Origin: Caballeronia ptereochthonis
Lineage (GTDB): Bacteria; Pseudomonadota; Gammaproteobacteria; Burkholderiales; Burkholderiaceae
Direction of reading: 5' to 3'
DNA length: 63,664 bases
Assembly: GCF_001545075.1 (NCBI RefSeq)
Contig: NZ_FCOB02000042.1
Location: forward strand, 1-63,664
Positions 7,844-15,498 of this stretch are shown here, piece by piece. Positions within the stretch are counted from its first letter, which is position 1. Every line of letters starts with the position of its first letter. A program made the position numbers and the translations under genes. The notes beneath the pieces are model-generated. The model was not told the DNA's origin and did no database searches. It saw only the letters and a list, made by a program, of their open reading frames with translations.

Positions 7844-8533
7844 ATGGCGCAATTCCACATCGCTCCCAGCATCCTGTCCGCCGACTTCTCCCGCCTGGGC
7901 GAGGAAGTCCGCAACGTCGTCGCCGCTGGCGCCGACTGGATCCACTTCGACGTCATGGACAACCACTACGTGCCAAACCTGACGATCGGCCCGATGGTGT
8001 GCGAAGCCATCCGCCCGCACGTGAGCGTGCCGATCGACGTGCATCTGATGGTGCGCCCGGTCGACCGCATCGTGCCCGATTTTGCGAAAGCCGGCGCGAA
8101 TGTGATCAGCTTCCACCCGGAAGGTTCGGATCACATCGACCGCACGCTCTCGCTGATCCGCGATCATGGCTGCAAGGCGGGCCTGGTGTTCAATCCGGCG
8201 ACACCGCTCAATTACCTCGACTACGTGATGGACAAGCTCGATCTCGTGCTCATCATGTCGGTCAATCCTGGTTTCGGCGGTCAGTCGTTCATTCCCGAGG
8301 CTCTCGTCAAGCTGCGTGACGCGCGTGCGCGCATCGATGCATACCGCGAGCGCACGGGCCGCACGATCCATCTGGAAATCGACGGCGGCGTGAAGGTCGA
8401 CAACATCGCGGAAATCGCGGCGGCCGGCGCGGACACATTCGTCGCGGGCTCGGCCATCTTCGGCAAGCACGACTACAAGCAGGTGATCGACGCGATGCGC
8501 GCGGAGCTGGCCAAATCGGGAGCGCAGGCATGA
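7844..8533 (+). CDS. rpe: ribulose-phosphate 3-epimerase
   Basis: A 229-residue TIM-barrel enzyme interconverting ribulose-5-phosphate and xylulose-5-phosphate (EC 5.1.3.1). Family motifs are present: PSILSADFSRLG near the N-terminus, HFDVMDNHYVPN (34-45) with the metal-binding Asp, MSVNPGFGGQSF and EIDGGV. The ATG at 7844 gives the usual length. The stop overlaps the gph start by four bases (ATGA), so the two are translationally coupled, and the unit leads into the trp genes. Confidence 0.95.
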   Translation: MAQFHIAPSILSADFSRLGEEVRNVVAAGADWIHFDVMDNHYVPNLTIGPMVCEAIRPHVSVPIDVHLMVRPVDRIVPDFAKAGANVISFHPEGSDHIDRTLSLIRDHGCKAGLVFNPATPLNYLDYVMDKLDLVLIMSVNPGFGGQSFIPEALVKLRDARARIDAYRERTGRTIHLEIDGGVKVDNIAEIAAAGADTFVAGSAIFGKHDYKQVIDAMRAELAKSGAQA

Positions 8534-9270
8534 GCGAGATCGCGGCGGCTCAGCCGCCTTTCGTCAACCGCCCGATTCGCGCGGCCATCATCGATCTCGA
8601 CGGCACGATGGTCGATACCGCGGACGATTTTGTCGCCGCGCTGAGCGCGATGCTCGCGCGCATCGGCCAGGAACAACCCGTCACGCGCGACGAAGTCACG
8701 GACTATGTCGGCAAGGGCTCTGAAAATCTGATTCGCAGCGTGCTCGCGGTGCGCCTGTCGCATTCGCAAGCCGTCGCGCAATTCGACGATGCCCTCGCGA
8801 TCTATCAAAGCGAGTACGCGAAGATCAACGGCAAGCATTCGACGCTCTTCCCCGAAGTGAAGGAAGGCCTCGAAGCGATGCGCGAGCTCGGCATTCCGCT
8901 CGCCTGCGTGACCAACAAGCCGCATCGCTTCGCGGTCGAGCTGCTCGCGCACTTCGGCATCGCGGACTACTTCAAGGTGATTCTCGGCGGCGATTCGCTG
9001 CCCGCGAAAAAGCCCGATCCGCTGCCGATGCTCACGGCCTGCGAACGCCTGGACGTTTTGCCGCGCGAAGCCGTGGCGGTCGGCGATTCGGAGAACGATG
9101 CGCTCGCGGGCCGCGCCGCCGGCCTGGCGACGTTGACCGTTCCGTACGGCTACAACCACGGTAAACCTGTGCAATCGGTGAAATCCGATGGTATAGTTTC
9201 CTCGCTGCGCACCGCGGCCTTGGCGATCGCCGCAACGCTGGCGCCGCCCGATATCACCCTGACTGAATAA
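8530..9270 (+). CDS. gph: phosphoglycolate phosphatase
   Basis: A 246-residue HAD-superfamily hydrolase that removes phosphate from 2-phosphoglycolate (EC 3.1.3.18). The nucleophile motif IDLDGTMVD gives Asp22 and Asp24. Motif II/III regions are VTNKPHRF and GDSENDALAGRAAG. It overlaps rpe by four bases and ends 12 bases before the Trp-rich leader ORF of trpE, so transcription of rpe-gph may run into the trp operon. Confidence 0.92.
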   Translation: MSEIAAAQPPFVNRPIRAAIIDLDGTMVDTADDFVAALSAMLARIGQEQPVTRDEVTDYVGKGSENLIRSVLAVRLSHSQAVAQFDDALAIYQSEYAKINGKHSTLFPEVKEGLEAMRELGIPLACVTNKPHRFAVELLAHFGIADYFKVILGGDSLPAKKPDPLPMLTACERLDVLPREAVAVGDSENDALAGRAAGLATLTVPYGYNHGKPVQSVKSDGIVSSLRTAALAIAATLAPPDITLTE

Positions 9271-9282
9271 GTCCATCCATTC

Positions 9283-9357
9283 ATGTTTCTCAACAGAAAA
9301 CGGAGTCTGAGCAGCATCGACCGGGGAGCCTGGCCCTGGCGTCGCTGGTCGCGCTAA
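9283..9357 (+). CDS. predicted trp operon leader peptide (TrpL-like)
   Basis: A 24-codon ORF between gph and trpE. It ends in GAWPWRRWSR, with Trp at residues 17, 19 and 22, immediately followed by its stop. Three Trp codons in six codons upstream of trpE is the hallmark of an attenuation leader peptide, where ribosome stalling at low charged tRNA-Trp alters folding of the downstream RNA. A small hairpin (ACCTC/GAGGT, 9357-9370) begins at the stop codon, and a T-run lies at 9416-9421. No strong Shine-Dalgarno is visible; coupling from gph, ending 12 bases upstream, is possible. Not experimentally shown here. Confidence 0.72.
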   Translation: MFLNRKRSLSSIDRGAWPWRRWSR

Positions 9358-9421
9358 CCTCGCCCGAGGTACGCTGGAGCCATGTCGCGTCGTGCTTCAT
9401 CCGCTTCAGCATCCGTTTTTT
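9357..9421 (+). promoter_or_regulatory. candidate trp attenuator region
   Basis: Directly after the leader peptide, ACCTC-GCCC-GAGGT (9357-9370) can form a short stem, and a run of six T lies at 9416-9421. I could not identify by eye a clean GC-rich terminator stem immediately before the T-run, so the terminator/antiterminator pair is only suspected. Confidence 0.35.
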
Positions 9422-9662
9422 GTTTCGCTGCGCATTCCTGCGCCGTTTCCGTCGAATCGTCGTACACCGAGCCTCGCTTAGGCACGCGTCGCATTGCTTC
9501 GCGCACGCCGCATGAGTGGGCTTCGAGCCGCCAGACCCGCTTCGCCATCGCGAAGCGGCCAGGCCGCCGTATGCGATCATCATGGGATACGACCATCCGC
9601 AGCGCCCCGCTTTTCCCGATGTCGCGCCACTCGAACGCGCGCGACACGCCAAGGATCGCAAC
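9422..9662 (+). other. trpE 5' leader, no gene seen
   Basis: The remainder of the roughly 300-base leader before trpE. It contains a perfect 9-bp hairpin, CCGCTTCGC (9537-9545) with GCGAAGCGG (9550-9558) and a CATC loop, and no T-run after it. Open frames through here have no recognisable protein character. Confidence 0.5.
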
Positions 9663-11159
9663 ATGACCGAACTCGAATTCCAATCGCTGGCGAACGAAGG
9701 CTATAACCGCATTCCGCTCATCGCCGAAGCCCTCGCCGACCTCGAAACGCCGCTCTCGCTCTATCTCAAGCTCGCGCAGACCGAGCGCAACGGCGCGAAC
9801 TCGTTCCTGCTCGAATCCGTCGTGGGCGGCGAGCGCTTCGGGCGCTACTCGTTCATCGGCTTGCCGGCCCGCACGACCGTGACCGTGCGGAACGGCAAGT
9901 CGAATGTCCTGACCGATGGCAACGTCGTCGAAACGGACGAAGGCGATCCGCTCGCGTTCATCGAGAAATTTCAGAAGCGCTTCAAGGTCGCGATGCGTCC
10001 GGGCTTGCCGCGTTTCTGCGGCGGCCTTGCCGGGTACTTCGGCTATGACGCGGTGCGCTACATCGAAAAGAAGCTCGCGCACACCGCGCCGCCCGACGAT
10101 CTCAACCTCCCCGACATCCAGTTGCTGCTGACGGAAGAAGTCGCGGTCATCGACAATCTCGCGGGCAAGCTCTATCTGATCGTCTACGCCGATCCGACCA
10201 GGCCCGAAGCGTATGCAAAGGCGAAACACCGGCTGCGCGAACTGCGCGCGCGTCTGCGCGTCACGGTCCAGCCGCCTGTCACGTCCGCCAGCGTGCGCAC
10301 CGAGACGTTCCGCGAGTTCAAGAAGGATGATTATCTGAACGCCGTGCGCAAAGCGAAGGAGTACATCGCGGCCGGCGAGCTGATGCAGGTGCAGGTCGGC
10401 CAGCGCCTCATCAAGCCGTTCCGCGACAACCCGCTTTCGCTGTATCGCGCGCTGCGCTCGCTGAATCCGTCGCCGTACATGTACTACTACAACTTCGGCG
10501 GCGAAATGCACGTGGTCGGCGCATCGCCGGAAATTCTCGTGCGTCAGGAAAAGCGCGCGGAGGATCGCATCGTGACGATTCGCCCGCTCGCCGGCACCCG
10601 CCCGCGCGGCAACACGCCCGAGCGCGACGCGGAACTCGCCACCGAACTGCTGAACGATCCGAAGGAAATCGCCGAGCATGTGATGCTGATCGATCTCGCG
10701 CGCAACGACGTCGGCCGCATTGCCCAGACGGGCTCGGTTGCGGTGACGGACAAGATGATCATCGAGAAGTACTCGCACGTGCAGCACATCGTGAGCTCGG
10801 TCGAGGGCAAGCTCAAGGAAGGCATGAGCAACTTCGACGTGCTGCGCGCGACGTTCCCCGCCGGCACGCTGTCCGGCGCGCCCAAGGTTCGCGCGATGGA
10901 ACTCATCGACGAGCTGGAACCGGTCAAGCGCGGCCTGTACGGCGGCGCGGTCGGTTATCTCTCGTTCAGCGGCGAGATGGATCTGGCCATCGCGATCCGC
11001 ACCGGCCTCATCCACAAGGGCAATCTCTACGTTCAGGCAGCGGCGGGCGTCGTCGCCGATTCGGTGCCGGAATCCGAATGGCAAGAGACGGAGAACAAGG
11101 CGCGCGCCGTGCTGCGCGCCGCCGAGCAAGTGCAAGACGGCCTCGACAGCGACTTCTGA
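9663..11159 (+). CDS. trpE: anthranilate synthase component I
   Basis: A 498-residue chorismate-utilising enzyme that, with TrpG-supplied ammonia, forms anthranilate (EC 4.1.3.27). The Trp feedback-binding motif LLES is at 49-52, indicating classic allosteric inhibition by tryptophan. The C-terminal catalytic block includes GASPEILVR, RPLAGTRPRG, DLARNDVGR and FPAGTLSGAPKVRAME. The ATG at 9663 follows AAGGA at seven bases and matches the usual N-terminus. The gene is preceded by a Trp-rich leader ORF and followed 12 bases later by trpG. Confidence 0.96.
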   Translation: MTELEFQSLANEGYNRIPLIAEALADLETPLSLYLKLAQTERNGANSFLLESVVGGERFGRYSFIGLPARTTVTVRNGKSNVLTDGNVVETDEGDPLAFIEKFQKRFKVAMRPGLPRFCGGLAGYFGYDAVRYIEKKLAHTAPPDDLNLPDIQLLLTEEVAVIDNLAGKLYLIVYADPTRPEAYAKAKHRLRELRARLRVTVQPPVTSASVRTETFREFKKDDYLNAVRKAKEYIAAGELMQVQVGQRLIKPFRDNPLSLYRALRSLNPSPYMYYYNFGGEMHVVGASPEILVRQEKRAEDRIVTIRPLAGTRPRGNTPERDAELATELLNDPKEIAEHVMLIDLARNDVGRIAQTGSVAVTDKMIIEKYSHVQHIVSSVEGKLKEGMSNFDVLRATFPAGTLSGAPKVRAMELIDELEPVKRGLYGGAVGYLSFSGEMDLAIAIRTGLIHKGNLYVQAAAGVVADSVPESEWQETENKARAVLRAAEQVQDGLDSDF

Positions 11160-11171
11160 GGAGACAAGACC

Positions 11172-11759
11172 ATGCTGCTGATGATCGACAACTACGATTC
11201 GTTCACCTATAACCTGGTCCAGTACTTCGGCGAGCTCGGCGAGGACGTGCACACGTATCGCAACGACGAAATCACGCTCGACGAGATCGCGAAGCTCAAC
11301 CCGGAGCGCATCTGCCTCTCGCCGGGACCGAGCAATCCGCAACACGCCGGCATCACGCTCGACGTGCTGCGCGAATTCTCCGGCAAGCTGCCGATTCTCG
11401 GCGTGTGCCTCGGCCATCAGGCCATCGGCGAGGCGTTCGGCGGGCGTGTCGTGCGCGCGCAGACCATCATGCACGGCAAGGTGAGCCAGATCGAAACCGA
11501 CTGTAAAGGCGTGTTTGCCGACCTGCCGAAACACTTCAACGTGACGCGCTATCACTCGCTCGCAATCGAACGCGAGTCTTTGCCCGACTGTCTCGAAGTG
11601 TCCGCGTGGACGCCGGACGGTGAAATCATGGGCGTGCGCCACAAGGAACTCGAAGTGGAAGGCGTGCAGTTCCATCCGGAATCGATTCTTTCCGAGCACG
11701 GCCACGCGCTGCTCGAAAACTTCGTGAAGCACACCTCGACGACCGGCAAGCGGGCCTGA
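11172..11759 (+). CDS. trpG: anthranilate synthase component II (glutamine amidotransferase)
   Basis: A 195-residue class I glutamine amidotransferase that supplies ammonia to TrpE. The catalytic triad is visible: Cys79 in GVCLGHQ, with His168 and Glu170 in QFHPES. It has no fused TrpD domain, unlike the enterobacterial TrpGD. GGAG precedes the ATG, and the stop is four bases before trpD. Confidence 0.95.
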   Translation: MLLMIDNYDSFTYNLVQYFGELGEDVHTYRNDEITLDEIAKLNPERICLSPGPSNPQHAGITLDVLREFSGKLPILGVCLGHQAIGEAFGGRVVRAQTIMHGKVSQIETDCKGVFADLPKHFNVTRYHSLAIERESLPDCLEVSAWTPDGEIMGVRHKELEVEGVQFHPESILSEHGHALLENFVKHTSTTGKRA

Positions 11760-11763
11760 CAAC

Positions 11764-12798
11764 ATGACCATCACTGCACAAGAAGCGCTGCAGCGCACGA
11801 TCGAGCACCGCGAAATCTTCCACGACGAAATGCTGCACCTGATGCGCCAGATCATGCGCGGCGAGATGTCGCCCGTCATGGCCGCCGCGATCATCACCGG
11901 CTTGCGCGTGAAGAAGGAAACCATCGGCGAGATCGCCGCCGCCGCGACCGTGATGCGCGAGTTCGCGAACCACGTCGAAGTCGAGGACAACTCGAATTTC
12001 GTCGATATCGTCGGCACGGGCGGCGACGGCTCGCACACTTTCAACATCTCCACCGCGTCTATGTTCGTGTCGGCGGCGGCGGGCGCCAAGGTCGCGAAGC
12101 ACGGCAATCGCGGCGTGTCGAGCAAATCGGGCAGCGCGGACGTGCTCGAGGCGCTCGGCGTGAACATCGACCTGACACCGGAACAAGTGGCCGCCTCGAT
12201 TGCCGAAACCGGCATGGGCTTCATGTTCGCGCCGAATCATCATCCGGCGATGAAGAACATTGCGCCCGTGCGCCGCGAGCTCGGCGTGCGGACCATCTTC
12301 AACATCCTCGGGCCGCTGACGAATCCGGCCGGTGCGCCGAATCAGCTTCAGGGTGTGTTCCATGAAGACCTCGTCGGCATTCAGGTTCGCGTGATGCAGC
12401 GTCTCGGCGCGAAGCACGTGCTCGTCGTGTACGGCAAGGATGGCATGGACGAAGTGTCGCTCGGCGCCGCGACCAAGGTCGGTGAGCTGAAGCACGGCGA
12501 AGTGACCGAGTACGAAATTCATCCCGAGGACTTCGGCCTCCAAATGGTGTCGAACCGTTCGCTGAAAGTTCAGGACGCGCAGGAATCGAAGGCGATGCTG
12601 CTCGGCGCGCTGAACAACAAATCGGGCGTCGCGCGCGAGATCGTCATAATGAATGCCGGCACCGCGCTCTATGCTGCGGATGTCGTCGATTCGATCGCCG
12701 CCGGCATGGAAGCCGCGCGCGAAGCGATCGAGAGCGGCGCGGCGCGCGAAAAGGTCGAAGCGCTCGTGAAGTTTACGCAGCAGTTTTCGAAGCAATGA
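11764..12798 (+). CDS. trpD: anthranilate phosphoribosyltransferase
   Basis: A 344-residue enzyme transferring phosphoribose from PRPP to anthranilate (EC 2.4.2.18). The PRPP-binding glycine loop VGTGGDG (83-89) and HTFNIST are present, as are AKHGNRGVSSKSGSAD and NILGPLTNPA. It starts four bases after trpG and its stop overlaps an ATG of the trpC reading frame, showing tight coupling. Confidence 0.96.
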   Translation: MTITAQEALQRTIEHREIFHDEMLHLMRQIMRGEMSPVMAAAIITGLRVKKETIGEIAAAATVMREFANHVEVEDNSNFVDIVGTGGDGSHTFNISTASMFVSAAAGAKVAKHGNRGVSSKSGSADVLEALGVNIDLTPEQVAASIAETGMGFMFAPNHHPAMKNIAPVRRELGVRTIFNILGPLTNPAGAPNQLQGVFHEDLVGIQVRVMQRLGAKHVLVVYGKDGMDEVSLGAATKVGELKHGEVTEYEIHPEDFGLQMVSNRSLKVQDAQESKAMLLGALNNKSGVAREIVIMNAGTALYAADVVDSIAAGMEAAREAIESGAAREKVEALVKFTQQFSKQ

Positions 12799-12809
12799 CG
12801 GAAGCCAAC

Positions 12810-13595
12810 ATGAGTGACATTCTGGATCGCATCATCGCGGTCAAGCGAGAGGAAATCCGCGCGGCCGAACAAAGCGCGCCGCTGGAAGAGCTCAGGCTTG
12901 AAGCGAGCTCGCGCGACCTGCGCGATTTCGTCGGCGCATTGCGCGCGAAGCACGCGGCGAATCAGGCGGCGGTCATCGCCGAAGTGAAGAAAGCGAGCCC
13001 GTCCAAGGGCGTGCTGCGCGAGCACTTCGTGCCCGCCGACATCGCCCGTTCGTACGAGCAAGGCGGCGCCGCGTGTCTTTCCGTGCTCACCGACGTGCAA
13101 TTCTTCAAGGGCAGCGTCGCCTATCTGGAGGAAGCGCGGGCCGCGTGCAGCCTGCCTGTGCTGCGCAAGGACTTCATCATCGATCCGTATCAGATCATGG
13201 AAGCGCGCGCGATGGGCGCGGACTGCATCCTGCTGATCGCCGCCGCGCTCGAGCTCTCGCAGATGCAGGATCTCGAAGCGTACGCGCATTCGCTCGGGCT
13301 CGCGGTGCTGGTCGAAGTGCACGACGCCGACGAGCTGCGCGACGCGCTCACGCTCAAGACGCCGCTCATCGGCATCAACAACCGCAATCTGCGCACGTTC
13401 CAGACGACGATCGACACGACCATCGGCATGCTGGAAGCGGTGCCGGACGACCGCATCGTCGTGACGGAGTCCGGCATTCTGTCGCGCCTCGACGTCGACC
13501 GGCTGCGCGCGATGCGCGTGCACACCTTCCTCGTCGGCGAAGCGTTCATGCGCGCCGACGATCCCGGCGCGGAGCTGGCGCGCATGTTCTTTTAA
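12810..13595 (+). CDS. trpC: indole-3-glycerol-phosphate synthase
   Basis: A 261-residue TIM-barrel enzyme closing the indole ring (EC 4.1.1.48). Motifs: AEVKKASPSKG (58-68) with catalytic Glu58 and Lys60, LRKDFIIDPYQ, GINNRNLRTF and VTESGI. It is monofunctional, without TrpF. Homologues begin MSDILDRIIAVKREE, favouring the ATG at 12810; an in-frame ATG at 12795 that overlaps the trpD stop would add five residues. trpF, trpB and trpA are not in the window. Confidence 0.94.
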   Translation: MSDILDRIIAVKREEIRAAEQSAPLEELRLEASSRDLRDFVGALRAKHAANQAAVIAEVKKASPSKGVLREHFVPADIARSYEQGGAACLSVLTDVQFFKGSVAYLEEARAACSLPVLRKDFIIDPYQIMEARAMGADCILLIAAALELSQMQDLEAYAHSLGLAVLVEVHDADELRDALTLKTPLIGINNRNLRTFQTTIDTTIGMLEAVPDDRIVVTESGILSRLDVDRLRAMRVHTFLVGEAFMRADDPGAELARMFF

Positions 13596-13616
13596 TTTCA
13601 TCGACGGGACCGCACC

Positions 13617-14264
13617 TTGGGCATCGAACGTGAACTCAAGCTCGCGCTCGCGCCGTCGCAGCACGACGACGTGACGCGCTTCTTCGACGAACGCACCGGC
13701 GCGGGCAAGCCGATCGAGCTTGCCAACGTCTATTTCGATACGCCGGACTGCGCGCTCGCGAAGGCGAAGTCGGCGCTGCGCCTGCGCCGCACGCCGGCGC
13801 AATGGCTGCAGACTTACAAGACGCTCGGCAAATCGATAGCGGGTCTGAGCAACCGGCACGAGTGGGAATTGCCGGTCGCGGGCGAAGCGCTCGAAATCGG
13901 CGCGCTGCTCGCCGCCTGCGACAACGAAGCCGCGCGCGAAGCGCTGGAACGCGCCGCGCCGGATCTGATCGCGCTGTTCAAGACCGATGTCAGGCGCACC
14001 GTGTGGGACATCGAGCGCGAAGGCTCACAGATCGAAGTGGCGCTGGATCTCGGCGAAATCACCGCCGAAGTCGACGGCAAGACGCGTCGCGCCGAAATCA
14101 GCGAACTCGAACTGGAACTGAAGTCCGGCGAAGAAAGCGCGCTTTCGATGCTCGCCGCGGAGTTGCGCGGCGCGTTTCCCGAACTCGTTCCCGAGGACCT
14201 CAGCAAGGCTCAGCGCGGCTATCTCCTGCGCGAGCAGCCCGAAGGCAAGAACCGCGACGCCTGA
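13617..14264 (+). CDS. CYTH domain protein (inorganic triphosphatase-like)
   Basis: A 215-residue CYTH-fold protein, similar to the N-terminal part of E. coli YgiF, which hydrolyses inorganic triphosphate. The signature IERELKL (the ExExK pattern) lies at residues 3-9, so the start must be at or upstream of the TTG at 13617; no ATG is available before the trpC stop. ALRLRR, ISELELELKSG and the C-terminal KAQRGYLL fit the charged tunnel of the fold. A GGGA stretch lies upstream of the TTG. The C-terminal CHAD domain found in longer homologues is absent. It sits between trpC and ung in the same direction. Confidence 0.82.
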   Translation: MGIERELKLALAPSQHDDVTRFFDERTGAGKPIELANVYFDTPDCALAKAKSALRLRRTPAQWLQTYKTLGKSIAGLSNRHEWELPVAGEALEIGALLAACDNEAAREALERAAPDLIALFKTDVRRTVWDIEREGSQIEVALDLGEITAEVDGKTRRAEISELELELKSGEESALSMLAAELRGAFPELVPEDLSKAQRGYLLREQPEGKNRDA

Positions 14265-14272
14265 CCGCGAGC

Positions 14273-15058
14273 ATGAGCATGAACCGACAGCCTTCCCTCT
14301 TCGCGGAGAACGAACCCGCGCCCGCCCCGGACTTCACGACGCTCGAGAGCCAGTTCGACGCGCTGCCCGCCGACTGGCGCAAGCACCTGAAGCCGTTCAT
14401 CGACGGTAAGCACTATGCGGCGCTGTGCGCGTTCGTCGACGCCGAGCGCGCCGCCGGCAAGACGGTCTATCCCGCCGACGTATTCCGCGCGCTGCGTCTC
14501 ACGAGCCCCGGCGACGTGAAGGTCGTGATTCTCGGCCAGGACCCGTATCACGGCGAGGACAAGGGCGCGCCGCAAGCGCACGGTCTCGCGTTCTCGGTGC
14601 CCGCGCCGGTGCGTCCGCCGCCGTCACTGCGCAACATCTTCAAGGAAATTCACGCGAGCCTCGGTTTCCCCGCGCCCGCGCATGGCTGTCTCGATTCTTG
14701 GGCGAAGCAAGGCGTGCTGCTGCTCAACACGTCGCTGACGGTCGAGCGCGACCGCGCCGGCAGTCACGCCAAACGCGGCTGGGAGCAATGCACCGATACG
14801 CTGATCCACGAAATGGCGCAGCGTCACGATGGGCTCGTGTTCATGCTGTGGGGCGCGCATGCGCAGGCGAAGCGCGGCCTGATCGAAGGCACGGGCAAGT
14901 CGCATTGCGTGCTGGAGGCGGCGCATCCTTCGCCGTTGTCGGCGTATCGCGGTTTTTTCGGCTGCGGACATTTCGCGCTGGCGAACGAATATCTGACGAA
15001 GCACGGGCGCGAGCCGATCGACTGGCGCCTGCCCGCCGAGCCCGGCCGCCCCGCCTGA
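14273..15058 (+). CDS. ung: uracil-DNA glycosylase
   Basis: A 261-residue family 1 uracil-DNA glycosylase removing uracil from DNA (EC 3.2.2.27). The water-activating motif GQDPYHG (88-94, catalytic Asp90), LLNTSLTVE and the C-terminal HPSPLSAYRGFFGC loop with its catalytic His are present. Two nearby ATGs (14273 and 14279) are possible starts. It is the last gene of the rpe-trp run and converges on the RHS gene, leaving only 71 bases between the stops. Confidence 0.94.
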   Translation: MSMNRQPSLFAENEPAPAPDFTTLESQFDALPADWRKHLKPFIDGKHYAALCAFVDAERAAGKTVYPADVFRALRLTSPGDVKVVILGQDPYHGEDKGAPQAHGLAFSVPAPVRPPPSLRNIFKEIHASLGFPAPAHGCLDSWAKQGVLLLNTSLTVERDRAGSHAKRGWEQCTDTLIHEMAQRHDGLVFMLWGAHAQAKRGLIEGTGKSHCVLEAAHPSPLSAYRGFFGCGHFALANEYLTKHGREPIDWRLPAEPGRPA

Positions 15059-15129
15059 AAAGCGCTGCACGCGAGGGGGCTCGCCGAGGGAAGAGTGAGG
15101 CGACCGCCTGCCCAGGGATGATCCCGATC

Positions 15130-15498
15130 TCAGATCCGCGGTCTGAAGTTGATCCAGCAACCAGTGACGGCGAGCGTGCTGCTGCGTAACGACGCCCAAA
15201 TGGTTCCGTTAGTGCCCACCACATTCGTATTGAGGCTATTAGCCAACTGCTGAGCGAAGCAGTTCTGTCCCCTCCCGGTTTCACAGGCCAGCAATTGGAC
15301 CGTCATGCCCGGCTGGTACCTCGGGTGCTGCTGTATCCGTTGTGCAAGGTCCGCAGCGGACAGCATCTGGCCGTTCGGTGCCATCATTCCCTGACAGTTT
15401 CCATGGCCGGCGACCGAGAATACGTTCGGATCGGTTGGAATACGACCGGCGGTAGCCCTGTCAATACCCGGCGGAAAGCAGTTCAAATCGACGCCCTG
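15130..15498 (-). other. RHS C-terminal tip: predicted clan CD (caspase-like) cysteine peptidase domain
   Basis: Residues 1091-1212 after the WIDPLGL boundary. VFSVAGHGN and VQLLACETG are hydrophobic strands ending in the candidate dyad His1122/Cys1162, 40 residues apart, followed by FAQQLANSL and VVGTNG. This resembles caspase/C80-like folds found in polymorphic toxins. It could be an effector or an autoprocessing domain. The assignment rests on motif spacing only. Confidence 0.55.

Noticed and set aside
9382..9666. A 94-codon plus-strand frame in the trpE leader, ending in the trpE start
   Set aside because: Its composition is Ser/Arg-rich with no domain, and the better explanation of this region is an untranslated attenuator leader.
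9354..12224. A 956-codon minus-strand open frame antisense to trpE, trpG and trpD
   Set aside because: Long antisense frames are common in high-GC DNA. The product is rich in R, H, D and V repeats with no domain, and the plus strand is clearly trp.
15059..15129. A terminator between ung and the RHS gene
   Set aside because: No convincing stem with a T-tract was found in the 71 bases.
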